Origin: Uliginosibacterium gangwonense DSM 18521
Lineage (GTDB): Bacteria > Pseudomonadota > Gammaproteobacteria > Burkholderiales > Rhodocyclaceae
Assembly (NCBI RefSeq): GCF_000373965.1
Contig: NZ_KB892834.1
Location: 1 to 64,000, forward strand
Length of the DNA stretch: 64,000 bases
Reading direction: 5' to 3'
Part shown: positions 41,030 to 49,720 of the stretch, piece after piece
How positions within the stretch are numbered: position 1 is the first letter of the stretch
How the letters are laid out: each line of letters starts with the position of its first letter
Notes under the pieces: model-generated
What the model saw: the letters and a program-made list of their open reading frames with translations, nothing else
Databases searched by the model: none
What the model was told of the DNA's origin: nothing
Program-made: the position numbers and the translations under genes

Positions 41030-41293
41030 TCAGTCTCCGCCGCCGGTGTGCTTCTCCGCCTCGGCAAGCTTTTTCTCCAGCGCCTCAAGCCGCTCACGGG
41101 TGCGTGCCAGCAGCTCGCGCTGTACTTCGAATTCTTCCCTGCTCACCAGATCCAGCTTGGCAAAAGCGCCTGAGAGCATGGCCTTGATGTTTTTTTCCAT
41201 GTCCTTGGCCGGAGTCGTGGCAAGCAGCTCGGATACTTTGTTGCCAAGCTCTTCGAAAATCTTGGCGGGGGAAACGGGGCTTACCATGGTCAT
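41030..41293 (-). CDS. ubiK: UbiK accessory factor (BMFP/YqiC family)
   Basis: Small coiled-coil protein of 87 residues that helps ubiquinone biosynthesis in aerobic proteobacteria. N-terminal amphipathic part (FEELGNKVSELLATTPAKDMEKNIKAML, the membrane-fusogenic region) and a C-terminal heptad-rich helix (VSREEFEVQRELLARTRERL then EALEKKLAEAE). A ribosome site (AAGGAGAT) precedes the ATG. Directly upstream of comM, as in many betaproteobacteria. Confidence 0.9.
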   Translation of the reverse strand: MTMVSPVSPAKIFEELGNKVSELLATTPAKDMEKNIKAMLSGAFAKLDLVSREEFEVQRELLARTRERLEALEKKLAEAEKHTGGGD

Positions 41294-41377
41294 ATCTCCT
41301 TAAATGCACGTGCGCCGGGCACCACATGCCTGGACGCCAATTCAGTGAGTCTAGCATAGCGGCATGTGCAGACACGA

Positions 41378-41407
41378 TGCACCAAAGCAATGCACGCTCG
41401 GAGTGCA
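41378..41407 (+). promoter_or_regulatory. two overlapping NtrC-like binding sites
   Basis: TGCACCAAAGCAATGCA (41378-41394) and TGCACGCTCGGAGTGCA (41391-41407) are both 17-bp palindrome-type sites close to the NtrC consensus TGCACC-N5-GGTGCA; they share the central TGCA. They lie about 100-125 bases upstream of a sigma54 promoter, the usual enhancer distance. Confidence 0.7.
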
Positions 41408-41422
41408 TGCCCGGCTTTTCAT

Positions 41423-41439
41423 GCGCACGAAACGTGCGC
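41423..41439 (+). promoter_or_regulatory. third NtrC-like palindrome
   Basis: GCGCACGAAACGTGCGC is a perfect 17-bp palindrome with a 3-base centre, similar in form to the two NtrC-like sites upstream; weaker match to the consensus ends. Confidence 0.5.
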
Positions 41440-41502
41440 CACTCCCCGCCGCCCCCCTGCCAAACGCAGATAAGTCTTTGTGACAAAAAGATTTTCAGAC
41501 AC

Positions 41503-41518
41503 TGGCACGATTCCAGCT
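41503..41518 (+). promoter_or_regulatory. sigma54 promoter of porin-glnK-amtB
   Basis: TGGCACGATTCCAGCT has the invariant GG (41504-41505) and GC (41516-41517) separated by exactly 10 bases, and a perfect -24 block TGGCACG; the -12 block is CAGC instead of TTGC. Transcription would start near 41529, 32 bases before the porin ATG. Confidence 0.75.
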
Positions 41519-41560
41519 AATACCCAGGCACCCCACCCTCGTTCCATAGGAGTCATTCAG

Positions 41561-42346
41561 ATGCGCCTCAACACGATTGCAGTCTCCCTGATCGCCATGT
41601 TGGTCTCCATCCCCGCCATTGCGGAAGAAGCAGCCGCACCGAGCCCGATCACGGGTAACTTCAGCATTGTGTCGGACTATCGTTTCCGTGGCATTTCGCA
41701 AAGCTACAAACAACCTGCCGTGCAAGGCGGGATTGATTTCACGCATTCCAGTGGCGCCTATCTGGGAACCTGGATGTCCAGCGTCAGCGGTAATTCCTAC
41801 ACCAATGGTGCCTCGCTTGAATGGGACATGTATGGCGGCTATCGCGGCACCATCGTAGGCGACTTCGGCTATGACGTTGGCGCCCTGTACTACTACTACC
41901 CGAGCGCCCATTACAACGATAACGGCAAAACCAAATACAACACGCTGGAAGCCTATGGCGCACTGACCTACAAGTGGGCCTCGCTGAAGTATTCGCATGC
42001 CGTCACCAATTTCTTCGGGACCAAGACCGAAACGGCTGGCGCCTTCGGCAGCGGGGATTCCAAGGGTTCCGGTTACCTGGATCTGAGCGCCAACATCCCG
42101 CTGATCGACAAGCTCACCTTCAATGCCCATTTGGGTCATCAGAGTGTCAGACACTACACCAAGATGGCATACACGGACTGGAAGGCTGGCGTGACCTATG
42201 ACCTGTCTGGCTGGCAGTTGGGTGCAGCAGTCGTCGGCACCAATGCCCGGGATGAGGTCTATACCACCTGCGACGTGGGTGACAGCTCCCACTGCAAGAA
42301 GACGGGCAGCAACACACTGGTTTTGTCTGTAGGCAAATCGTTCTGA
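41561..42346 (+). CDS. TorF-family outer membrane porin
   Basis: Predicted outer-membrane beta barrel, 261 residues with a signal peptide ending at ...SIPAIA. The family signature NFSIVSDYRFRGISQSYKQPAVQGGIDFTH begins the mature protein (seen as VSDYRFRGISQS and QPAVQGGIDF), followed by alternating aromatic strands and a C-terminal phenylalanine (VLSVGKSF), the normal barrel-sorting end. ATG at 41561 with AGGAG upstream; the frame is open to 41480. Lies 48 bases before glnK in a nitrogen-regulated operon, so it may let in ammonium or small nitrogen compounds; that is inferred from context. Confidence 0.88.
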   Translation: MRLNTIAVSLIAMLVSIPAIAEEAAAPSPITGNFSIVSDYRFRGISQSYKQPAVQGGIDFTHSSGAYLGTWMSSVSGNSYTNGASLEWDMYGGYRGTIVGDFGYDVGALYYYYPSAHYNDNGKTKYNTLEAYGALTYKWASLKYSHAVTNFFGTKTETAGAFGSGDSKGSGYLDLSANIPLIDKLTFNAHLGHQSVRHYTKMAYTDWKAGVTYDLSGWQLGAAVVGTNARDEVYTTCDVGDSSHCKKTGSNTLVLSVGKSF

Positions 42347-42733
<387 letters not shown>

Positions 42734-42753
42734 TCCATCGGGAGCCTGGAATT

Positions 42754-44274
42754 ATGAAAAAGTTTCTCGCCATCGCGCTTACGGCCTTGACCGTGGCGTT
42801 CTCCGGCGCGGCGTTTGCAGATGACGCCAGTGCGCCTGCTGCGGCCACCGCTGCCTCGGCACCTGCCGTAGCAGCCCCTGCTGCAGTGGATGCCTCCGCC
42901 CCGGCCGCTGCGGCACCTGCTGAAGCCGCCTCTGCCCCGGCGGCAGCCACGCCGGCCCCCAACAAGGGCGACACAGCCTGGATGATTGTGGCCACCCTGC
43001 TGGTCGCCATGATGACCATCCCGGCGCTAGCCCTGTTCTACGGTGGTCTGGTCCGCTCCAAGAACATGCTGTCGATCCTGATCCAATGTTTCGTCGTGTT
43101 CTCGCTGTGTATCGTGCTGTGGGTCCTGTATGGCTACAGCATCGCCTTTACCGAAGGACACGGCAGCCTGGGCGCCTTCTTTGGCAGCTTCGACAAGATT
43201 CTGCTCAAGGGCATCACGGTTGACTCTGGCGCGGGCACGTTCAGCAAGGGTGTATATATCCCAGAACTGATCTATGTGTTCTTCCAAGCCACCTTTGCTG
43301 CGATTACGCCAGCATTGATCCTGGGTGCCTTTGCTGAACGCATGAAGTTCTCTGCCGTACTGATGTTCATCTTCCTGTGGTTCACGTTCTCCTACCTGCC
43401 CATTGCACACATGGTCTGGTTCTGGGCGGGTCCGGATGCCTACACCAGCGCAGCTGCGGGTGATGCGGCCAACGCTACGGCGGGCTTCCTGTTCCAGAAG
43501 GGTGCGATCGACTTCGCCGGTGGTACCGTGGTGCACATCAACGCTGCTGTAGCAGGTTTGGTCGGTGCCTTCATGGTTGGCAAGCGGATTGGTTACGGTC
43601 GTGAATCGATGGCGCCGCACAGCCTGACGATGACCATGATCGGTGCCTCCCTGCTGTGGATCGGCTGGTTCGGCTTCAACGCGGGTTCCGCTCTGGAAGC
43701 CAACGGTGGTGCAGCACTCGCCTTCGGCACCACGATGACGGCTACGGCTGGTGCCACACTCTCCTGGCTGTTTGCTGAATGGATCATCAAGGGCAAGCCC
43801 TCCATGCTGGGTGCAGCGTCTGGTGCAGTGGCGGGTCTGGTTGCCATCACCCCGGCCTGCGGCTATGTCGGCATCGGCGGTGGTCTGGTGATCGGTCTGC
43901 TGGCTGGCTGCATCTGCCTGTGGGGTGTGAATGGTCTGAAGAAGCTGCTCGGTGCAGATGACGCACTGGACGTGTTCGGTGTCCACGGCGTGGGCGGTAT
44001 CCTCGGTGCCATGCTGACCGGCGTGTTCGCCAACCCCGATCTGGGCGGCACCGGTGTGTATGACTACGTGGCCAACAAGGTGGGGGAATACTCCACCTCC
44101 GCTCAACTGATGAGCCAAGGCACCGCTGTCATCACCACGATTCTGTGGTCCGGTATCGTCTCCTTCATCGCCTACAAGCTGGTCGATATGTTCATCGGTC
44201 TGCGTGTGCCGGAAGAGGAAGAACGCGAAGGTCTGGACATCTCCAGCCACGGCGAATCGGCCTACCACTACTAA
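42754..44274 (+). CDS. amtB: ammonium transporter AmtB
   Basis: Trimeric Amt/Rh channel, 506 residues and 11 TM helices plus a signal peptide. The twin-His pore is preserved ([15 protein letters not shown] and [14 protein letters not shown]). Unusually, a Pro/Ala/Ser-rich segment of about 55 residues ([17 protein letters not shown]...) sits between the signal peptide (ending FSGAAFA) and the first helix, so it would face the periplasm. Partner of GlnK; NtrC/sigma54 control is predicted from the upstream region. Confidence 0.95.
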   Translation: MKKFLAIALTALTVAFSGAAFADDASAPAAATAASAPAVAAPAAVDASAPAAAAPAEAASAPAAATPAPNKGDTAWMIVATLLVAMMTIPALALFYGGLVRSKNMLSILIQCFVVFSLCIVLWVLYGYSIAFTEGHGSLGAFFGSFDKILLKGITVDSGAGTFSKGVYIPELIYVFFQATFAAITPALILGAFAERMKFSAVLMFIFLWFTFSYLPIAHMVWFWAGPDAYTSAAAGDAANATAGFLFQKGAIDFAGGTVVHINAAVAGLVGAFMVGKRIGYGRESMAPHSLTMTMIGASLLWIGWFGFNAGSALEANGGAALAFGTTMTATAGATLSWLFAEWIIKGKPSMLGAASGAVAGLVAITPACGYVGIGGGLVIGLLAGCICLWGVNGLKKLLGADDALDVFGVHGVGGILGAMLTGVFANPDLGGTGVYDYVANKVGEYSTSAQLMSQGTAVITTILWSGIVSFIAYKLVDMFIGLRVPEEEEREGLDISSHGESAYHY

Positions 44275-44285
44275 GCCAACGCGAC

Positions 44286-44303
44286 AGTCCGGCTCGCCGG
44301 ACT
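44286..44303 (+). repeat. perfect hairpin between amtB and its terminator
   Basis: AGTCCGGC-TC-GCCGGACT, 8-bp stem with 2-base loop, begins 12 bases after the amtB stop. With the terminator hairpin just downstream it probably protects the 3' end. Confidence 0.5.
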
Positions 44304-44313
44304 TCTCCTGCCA

Positions 44314-44342
44314 AACGCCTCCGGAAACGGGGGCGTTTTTTT
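44314..44342 (+). terminator. Rho-independent terminator after amtB
   Basis: AACGCCTCCG-GAAA-CGGGGGCGTT (10-bp stem with one G-U pair, stable GAAA loop) runs into seven T. Ends the porin-glnK-amtB operon. Confidence 0.9.
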
Positions 44343-44426
44343 GCCTCTACACCCACCACCTGCACTTTCGCCACAAACGGGGTTGCGGGTATCCTTGCGC
44401 ATCAACTGATTCACCCGGATTCCCCC

Positions 44427-44807
44427 ATGTTCAACTCCATTCTCGCCATCAGCCTCGGTGCCTCCCTGGGCGCTGTGCTACGCTGGATATTAGGTACATC
44501 ACTCAATGCGCTGTTCCCTTCGATTCCACCCGGAACCCTGGCGGCCAACCTGATTGGGGGATATCTGATCGGTCTGGCAGTCGCCTTTTTCGGTCAGCAC
44601 CCCAGTCTGGCCCCCGAATGGCGCTTGTTTGTAATTACCGGATTCCTGGGCGGGCTGACAACGTTTTCCACCTTCTCGGCAGAAGTCACCACCCTGCTCC
44701 AACAAGGGCGCCTGCTCTGGGCTGGGGCAGCCGTATCGGTACATGTGATCGGCTCGTTGATGATGACACTGGCAGGGATGGCAACCATCAGTTTGCTCAA
44801 GGCATGA
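44427..44807 (+). CDS. crcB: fluoride channel CrcB (Fluc)
   Basis: Dual-topology fluoride exporter, 126 residues with four TM helices. Typical motifs: [23 protein letters not shown] (pore Asn) and [15 protein letters not shown]. Start at 44427 gives the normal family length; the frame is open upstream into amtB. It is followed 10 bases later by a DUF190 gene, a frequent pairing. I see no fluoride riboswitch upstream. Confidence 0.93.
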   Translation: MFNSILAISLGASLGAVLRWILGTSLNALFPSIPPGTLAANLIGGYLIGLAVAFFGQHPSLAPEWRLFVITGFLGGLTTFSTFSAEVTTLLQQGRLLWAGAAVSVHVIGSLMMTLAGMATISLLKA

Positions 44808-44817
44808 GGAGCATGGC

Positions 44818-45135
44818 ATGCAAGGCTTTCAACTCACATTCTTTACCGAGCAGAATCGCAAACATGCAGGGCACCCGCTGGGTGAATGGCTGATTCAGGA
44901 AGCACAGCGGCTGGGGGTGGGGGGTGCAACGATGATTGCCGCCAGCGAAGGCTTCGGCAAGCACCGCACCCTGCATTCGGCACATTTCTTTGAGCTGGCG
45001 GACCAACCCATCGAAATCACCATGGCATTGAGCGAGGCGGATTCTGCGCGTCTGTTCGCACGCCTGCGTGAAGAGAAACTCAAGCTCTTCTACATCAAGG
45101 CGCCAATTGAATTTGGTTTCACATCGGAGCTCTAG
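44818..45135 (+). CDS. DUF190 PII-like protein
   Basis: 105-residue protein of the DUF190 family, distant relatives of PII trimers. Seen: LTFFTEQNRKHAGHPLGEWLIQEAQRLGVGGATMI, where GEWL and GGAT are conserved. Start 10 bases after crcB with GAGGAGC as ribosome site; the pair is probably co-transcribed. The family is often next to crcB, and a regulatory role in fluoride export is plausible but not shown. Confidence 0.85.
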   Translation: MQGFQLTFFTEQNRKHAGHPLGEWLIQEAQRLGVGGATMIAASEGFGKHRTLHSAHFFELADQPIEITMALSEADSARLFARLREEKLKLFYIKAPIEFGFTSEL

Positions 45136-45169
45136 GGTTTCCCCTCCTCCTTTGGCTGCGCCCCACGCC

Positions 45170-45194
45170 ATCGGCCAGAGCCGATCTTTCTTCT
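45170..45194 (+). terminator. probable terminator after crcB-DUF190
   Basis: ATCGGC-CAGA-GCCGAT stem followed by CTTTCTTCTCC, 35 bases after the stop. T-rich rather than a pure T run, so moderate confidence. Confidence 0.5.
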
Positions 45195-45272
45195 CCTGAA
45201 CTGTGACCTGATACATAAGGGCAGGCTTCCATGTAAGGATAAGTGCTTGCCCAAGGTGTAGAATAAACGCGA

Positions 45273-45345
45273 GAAAACGTTTTCAAGCATTTCCCGATGT
45301 TCGGCATTAGGGGTAATCCCCAGTGCTGCGCATCAAAATGCTTGA
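45273..45345. promoter_or_regulatory. palindrome and nested inverted repeat upstream of the PilJ-domain gene
   Basis: The 322-base gap before 45458 has no gene. It holds a perfect 12-bp palindrome GAAAACGTTTTC (45273-45284), a candidate operator, and a nested hairpin: TCAAGCATTT (45283-45292) with AAATGCTTGA (45336-45345) outside, CGGCA/TGCTG inside, and GGGG-TAAT-CCCC at the tip. It could be a structured leader of the downstream gene. Confidence 0.45.
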
Positions 45346-45457
45346 AGCAGCAAAAGCACCCCACACACAGGTGCATGTAGAAAGCTTGCGCGCCAGATGG
45401 CATGACAGGCTCAGAGCAAAAACACTATAAGCAGCTCGTTTCTCAGGAGGAGACACC

Positions 45458-46333
45458 ATGATCACGGATTCCGTCCGCGTATGCCCGGATTTCCAACGCC
45501 GCCGCGTCCTGTGCCTGCTGGGCGGTGCCGCCCTGCTTCTCGGCAGCACGCTGGCCCATGCAGCACCCGCCGCTGCGACCTCGGCACCCGCAGGCCCTGC
45601 ACTCACCCAGATCGACCTGATCAATCTCGCCGTGCGCCAGCGCACCCTGATCCAGCGCATGACCAAGCTGTACGCACAGATTCTGGTCGGCGCTCGGACC
45701 ACCGATGCCAAGCGGCTGATACAGGAAGCCATCAGCCGCTTCGACACCCTGCATACCACGCACAAATCAGCCGCCAGCGGCATGGGTTCGACCAACTATC
45801 AGGTCACCGCAGTTCTGGACAAGATCTCCAAGGCCTGGGCCAAACTTCATGTGGATATTGCCAAGGCCCCCACAGAAAAAGCCCTGCCCGACATCTGTAG
45901 CCAATGCGAGGATCTCTCCCGCCTGATCAACCAGAGCACTGGTGCATCGGCCCAGTTCCTGAGCGGCTCACCGATCGGGCAACTGGTCGACCGCTCGGGC
46001 AAGCAGTGCTACCTCTCACAACGCATCGCCAAAAACTACTTCTTGCGCGCCCTGGGCCAGAGCGCAGAAGAAGCCAGCCGCGAAATCAACGATGCCCGCA
46101 AGGAGTTCATCGACAACGCCACCTTTCTCGCCAAGGCGCCGGAGAACACCACGGAAATCAAGTTCCTGCTGCAACTGGGCGCCACACAATGGCCCTATTT
46201 TGACGACGCAGTAAGCCAAAGCCATAAGAGTTCCACTGATCTTGACTACAACGTGGCCACCACGGCGGAAAACATCCTGGAAGTGCTGGAGCGCACCAAC
46301 CTGCTGTATTTCAAACTCTCCTCCAGCACCTGA
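45458..46333 (+). CDS. exported protein with two PilJ-type sensor modules
   Basis: 291-residue secreted protein; signal peptide ends about ...STLAHAAPA. Two copies of the type IV pilus chemoreceptor PilJ N-terminal module can be recognised by their helix motif: VRQRTLIQRMTKLYAQI (about 57-75) and GKQCYLSQRIAKNYFLRAL (about 176-194), separated by helical bundles. There is no TM anchor at the C-terminus and no signalling domain, so it works as a free periplasmic binding or sensor module. A strong ribosome site (AGGAGGAG) precedes the ATG. Ligand unknown. Confidence 0.7.
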   Translation: MITDSVRVCPDFQRRRVLCLLGGAALLLGSTLAHAAPAAATSAPAGPALTQIDLINLAVRQRTLIQRMTKLYAQILVGARTTDAKRLIQEAISRFDTLHTTHKSAASGMGSTNYQVTAVLDKISKAWAKLHVDIAKAPTEKALPDICSQCEDLSRLINQSTGASAQFLSGSPIGQLVDRSGKQCYLSQRIAKNYFLRALGQSAEEASREINDARKEFIDNATFLAKAPENTTEIKFLLQLGATQWPYFDDAVSQSHKSSTDLDYNVATTAENILEVLERTNLLYFKLSSST

Positions 46334-46335
46334 AA

Positions 46336-46472
46336 ACCTGTTCACGATCTGTAGCGAGAGGCTGTCAGCGGGATGAAGAGCAGCGCAGAAACCGGAGTTT
46401 ATGTGGATAAATGAGGATTTCGAGCAGCACATGAGCCCCGATCACAGCCTCGCAGTAAGATCATGAACAGAT
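46336..46472. repeat. MITE-like inverted-repeat element
   Basis: A 137-base element with imperfect terminal inverted repeats of about 30 bases: AACCTGTTCACGATCT...GCGAGAGGCTGT on the left and ACAGCCTCGC...AGATCATGAACAGATT on the right (the outer CTGTTCAYGATCT differ at one base). It begins 2 bases after the PilJ-domain stop and has no coding capacity. Family not identified. Confidence 0.6.
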
Positions 46473-46606
46473 TCTGAAAAGGGCACAACAGCCGGACGGG
46501 GCCGTCTCTATCCCCATCCGGCTTGCCCGGTTAGCGCCAGTGGGTGGCATTGTCCAGCCTGTCGTGATGTAATGATGGGTTGCAATGGATTGAACAGGAT
46601 TCCACC

Positions 46607-47269
46607 ATGGTGCTGCATCTGCCACGGCCACAAGCGGTCATTTTTGACATGGATGGCTTGTTGCTCGACTCCGAGCGCATCGCACTGGCCCACTTTGCCC
46701 AGGCGGCACACGATATCGGCGCGCCTTGGAGCGAAGAAATCGGCCTGCGCATGGTAGGGCTCACCCCCCAGGATTCTGACGCCATGCTGTGCACCACCTA
46801 TGGCGACGATTACCCGGTCGACGCCCTGCGGGATCGCTTTGGCGAACTCTACGAGCAAGCCATTCTCAACGGCATCCCGCTCAAACCTTTTGTGCGCGAA
46901 CTGATCGAGCGCCTGCGCCTGATGGAGATCCCCTGTGCCGTCGCCACCTCCACCCACCGCAAACGCGCCGAAGCCAAGCTGGCACGCAGCCAACTGTTAG
47001 CAAACTTCAAGGCCCTGGCCTGTGGTGACGAAGTCATCCGTGGCAAACCCGCCCCGGACATTTTTGAAGTGGCCGCCGCCCGCCTCGGCGTGGCACCGAA
47101 CACATGCCTTGCGCTGGAAGACTCCAACGCAGGCGTGCGCGCAGCGATCTCGGCGAATATGACGGTCGTCATGGTGCCTGACATGCTGCGCCCCGACCCG
47201 GATATCCGCCGCTACGGCGTCGCCTGCGTGGAATCGCTCAAGGATGTCCTCGTCGCCCTAAGCAATTAA
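46607..47269 (+). CDS. HAD-superfamily phosphatase (beta-PGM-like)
   Basis: 220-residue phosphatase. HAD motif I is [10 protein letters not shown] (nucleophile and acid/base Asp), motif II VATSTH, Lys in [13 protein letters not shown], and motif [19 protein letters not shown]. The helical cap between motifs I and II is the beta-phosphoglucomutase type, so sugar phosphates or phosphoglycolate-like substrates are likely. ATG 46607 has AGGATT upstream; an in-frame ATG at 46580 is the alternative. Separate from ruvA by 40 bases. Confidence 0.85.
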   Translation: MVLHLPRPQAVIFDMDGLLLDSERIALAHFAQAAHDIGAPWSEEIGLRMVGLTPQDSDAMLCTTYGDDYPVDALRDRFGELYEQAILNGIPLKPFVRELIERLRLMEIPCAVATSTHRKRAEAKLARSQLLANFKALACGDEVIRGKPAPDIFEVAAARLGVAPNTCLALEDSNAGVRAAISANMTVVMVPDMLRPDPDIRRYGVACVESLKDVLVALSN

Positions 47270-47309
47270 CCCTAAGCCATTAACATACAGCCTTGTAACT
47301 GGAGCCCCC

Positions 47310-47897
47310 ATGATTGGCAGACTCAACGGCATCCTGCTTGAAAAGAACCCGCCCCAGATCCTGCTCGACGTCAACGGTGTGGGGTATGACATAGAAGTTC
47401 CCATGAGCACTTTCTACCCGCTGCCCAACCTGGGCGAACGGGTCGCACTCCACACTCACTTGGCCGTGCGTGAAGACGGCCATTTCCTCTACGGTTTTGC
47501 CACCGAGGATGAACGCACCACCTTCCGCATGCTACTCAAGGTCTCCGGCATTGGTGCACGAACCGCACTGGCCATCCTCTCCGGCATGTCGGTGACCGAA
47601 CTCGCAGGCGCCATCACCCTGCAAGAAGCCGGGCGACTGACCCGCGTGCCGGGCATCGGCAAAAAAACCGCCGAACGCCTACTGCTGGAACTCAAGGACA
47701 AGCTCGCCAAGACGCTGCCCGCCGTCTCCAACACCGTTGCGCTGGCCCCGCAAGGCGCCCATACCGATATCGCCCATGCCCTGCTGGCACTGGGCTACAA
47801 CGAAAAAGAAGCCCTCGGCAGCCTCAAACAACTCCCCGCCGAAATCGGTGTGTCCGACGGCATTCGCGCGGCATTGAAACTACTATCCAAGGCATGA
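47310..47897 (+). CDS. ruvA: Holliday junction branch-migration protein RuvA
   Basis: 195-residue tetrameric junction-binding protein. Domain I OB fold ([31 protein letters not shown] as [12 protein letters not shown] and GVGYDIEVP), domain II two HhH motifs ([15 protein letters not shown] and [19 protein letters not shown]), domain III C-terminal RuvB-binding helices ([16 protein letters not shown]). ruvB lies 4.2 kb downstream on the same strand rather than adjacent, with five unrelated genes between them. Confidence 0.96.
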   Translation: MIGRLNGILLEKNPPQILLDVNGVGYDIEVPMSTFYPLPNLGERVALHTHLAVREDGHFLYGFATEDERTTFRMLLKVSGIGARTALAILSGMSVTELAGAITLQEAGRLTRVPGIGKKTAERLLLELKDKLAKTLPAVSNTVALAPQGAHTDIAHALLALGYNEKEALGSLKQLPAEIGVSDGIRAALKLLSKA

Positions 47898-48403
47898 GCC
47901 TCAGCCCCAAACTCAAACAGGGTTTTCTGCGCAACATCGCCATGCCCGCATGGTGCAGCCGCCTGATGCTCAACGTGTGGCCGCCGATGATCGGCGCCGG
48001 TATCCATGTGGAATATATCTCGCCAGACTACCAAGAAGCCCGCGTGCGCATGCGCCAACGGCTTCTGAATACCAACCTGTTCGGCACCCACTTTGGCGGC
48101 TCGCTGTTCGCCATGACAGACCCGTTCTACACCTTGCTGGTCCTGCACCGTCTGGGCAAGGAATACGTGGTCTGGGACAAGAGCTCCGCCATCGAATTCC
48201 TGCTCCCCGCACGTGGCACCGTTCGCGCCACCTTTCGGGTCAGCGAAGAGATGGTCCAGGACATCCGCACCGCCACCGCAGGGGGCGACAAATACGAACC
48301 CACCTACTCCGTGGAAATCGCCGACCCCAAAGGCGAAGTCGTGGCCCGCGTGCTCAAGACTCTTTATGTGAGGCGCAAGCCACAAAAACCATTACAAGAA
48401 TAG
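47894..48403 (+). CDS. DUF4442 hotdog-fold protein
   Basis: 169-residue protein with the hotdog thioesterase-like pattern: [44 protein letters not shown] (central helix) and [19 protein letters not shown]. These match DUF4442, a group without the usual thioesterase catalytic residues clearly placed. The start overlaps the ruvA stop by four bases, so it is translated with ruvA. Function unknown; acyl-CoA binding is a guess from the fold. Confidence 0.75.
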   Translation: MSLSPKLKQGFLRNIAMPAWCSRLMLNVWPPMIGAGIHVEYISPDYQEARVRMRQRLLNTNLFGTHFGGSLFAMTDPFYTLLVLHRLGKEYVVWDKSSAIEFLLPARGTVRATFRVSEEMVQDIRTATAGGDKYEPTYSVEIADPKGEVVARVLKTLYVRRKPQKPLQE

Positions 48404-48421
48404 GCCTGCAATCTGTGTGGG

Positions 48422-49078
48422 CTAATCATGCGCACTTTCTTTGAGCAAATCATCTCCGATTTGCTTCCATTCTTGATTGGAGATCAAAGTAGAGCGGTAA
48501 ATATTAATCTTTACGTCTGTTCTAGACTTTAGAACAGACTTGACTGATCTGGCTACGGCTGTGTGAAGCCAAGGGCTAAGTGTTATCCGATAAATACAGT
48601 CAAGAGTGATGGGAAATTCATGCGCAGCTTTCTCCTCGTTATCGGATTGCCAAATCAGTCGAAACTCCCCTTCCGGTTTGTATGCTTTACGTTTAATAAA
48701 GGGGAGTTCATCTAGCGCTATACGAGAACACAGACCATCCCTTGCTTCTTTCAAAGTGAGGTAATTAACATCACCATATCGAATGTCATGTCTATCAGCC
48801 AGCTCTAACAACCTGTCTCGATGGAATTCGATGCATACTCCTGCCGTTCCACTCGCAAAAACATGCCAGTGGTGGTAAGTATCCGAGATCTGTGAGAAAC
48901 ACAAAGCCAATAATGATTTGAGCTTTTTATGATTTTTGTACTCGCGTAGATAGTACGAATCGTTTTTGTCATCCCAATTCTCAGGGTCCAACAATGTCAA
49001 ACTCTCCGTTTCCAGAATGTGAAGAAGAGCCGGCAAATCCGTATAACGACGGAGGTATTTTTTCAATTTTGTGGTCAT
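48422..49078 (-). CDS. DUF2971 protein, AT-rich accessory gene
   Basis: 218-residue cytoplasmic protein with the DUF2971 pattern: TDLPALLHILETESLTLLDPENWDDKND at the N-terminus, HWHVFASGTAGVCIEFHRD in the middle and KPEGEFRLIW later. GC content (about 42%) is well below the neighbours, pointing to transfer. Several genes with this domain sit in defence or mobile contexts, but the role is unknown. Converges on the DUF4442 gene. Confidence 0.65.
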   Translation of the reverse strand: MTTKLKKYLRRYTDLPALLHILETESLTLLDPENWDDKNDSYYLREYKNHKKLKSLLALCFSQISDTYHHWHVFASGTAGVCIEFHRDRLLELADRHDIRYGDVNYLTLKEARDGLCSRIALDELPFIKRKAYKPEGEFRLIWQSDNEEKAAHEFPITLDCIYRITLSPWLHTAVARSVKSVLKSRTDVKINIYRSTLISNQEWKQIGDDLLKESAHD

Positions 49079-49139
49079 TCCGCTTTACTCTATAAGCAGC
49101 ATTCACAGACCCAAGCCACCTACAAGAAAACAACCTCCC

Positions 49140-49643
49140 TCAGGGTTCATCAGTCCAGTAATCCACGCTGTCGTCAAGATGCCGAATCGCCTGGAAAGCC
49201 CGCGTATCTTCACGATCAACCTTGGCGAGATATTTGCCGGAATCGGGGTATTCAACCACTTCAGGCGAATCCATGGTGCTGATCGAGAGGTACTTCAGCG
49301 CTTGATCTGAGGTGTTGATGATCTGATGCGGGTACTCCGGGCCGGGCGGGATAAATACCATGTCTCCGGCATGTACCGGCAACACTTCTCCCGCTACACG
49401 CAGGCTGCCTGTGCCTTCGAGGATGATGAACATTTCTTCCTGCGCATGGTGGAAATGGTAGGGGCAGGAGCGTTTGCCCGGCGCCAGGATGTCGATGGAT
49501 GCGCCCAATTTCTGGGCGGCAGTCCCCTTAGCCAAACGCGCCGCCATGGATTCATACAGTGGTTCGCGCACTTCTTGTTGCAGCGTGGCTTCGTTAAAAT
49601 TGCGGATCAATTTCCGGGATAGTGCCTGGGCCTTGTCATTCAT
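49140..49643 (-). CDS. cupin domain protein
   Basis: 167-residue protein with one conserved cupin barrel: SCPYHFHHAQEEMFIILEGTG (cupin motif 1, three His and Glu metal ligands) and AGDMVFIPPGPEYPHQIINT (motif 2). Could be a small-molecule dioxygenase, isomerase or binding protein; nothing in the context decides. ATG 49643 chosen (GGAATAGG ahead); the frame is open to 49685. Downstream of the AI-2E-type permease with 77 bases between. Confidence 0.8.
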   Translation of the reverse strand: MNDKAQALSRKLIRNFNEATLQQEVREPLYESMAARLAKGTAAQKLGASIDILAPGKRSCPYHFHHAQEEMFIILEGTGSLRVAGEVLPVHAGDMVFIPPGPEYPHQIINTSDQALKYLSISTMDSPEVVEYPDSGKYLAKVDREDTRAFQAIRHLDDSVDYWTDEP

Positions 49644-49720
49644 ATGCCTATTCCATAAATAAGAATACAACCAGTCTGTAGGCATCGCAGAATTGCACGA
49701 CGCCTGTGCCAGACCCTATG

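Noticed and set aside
44343-44426. Fluoride riboswitch upstream of crcB
   Set aside because: I looked for the crcB-motif pattern (GGNGATGG and the pseudoknot partners) between the amtB terminator and crcB and did not find it.
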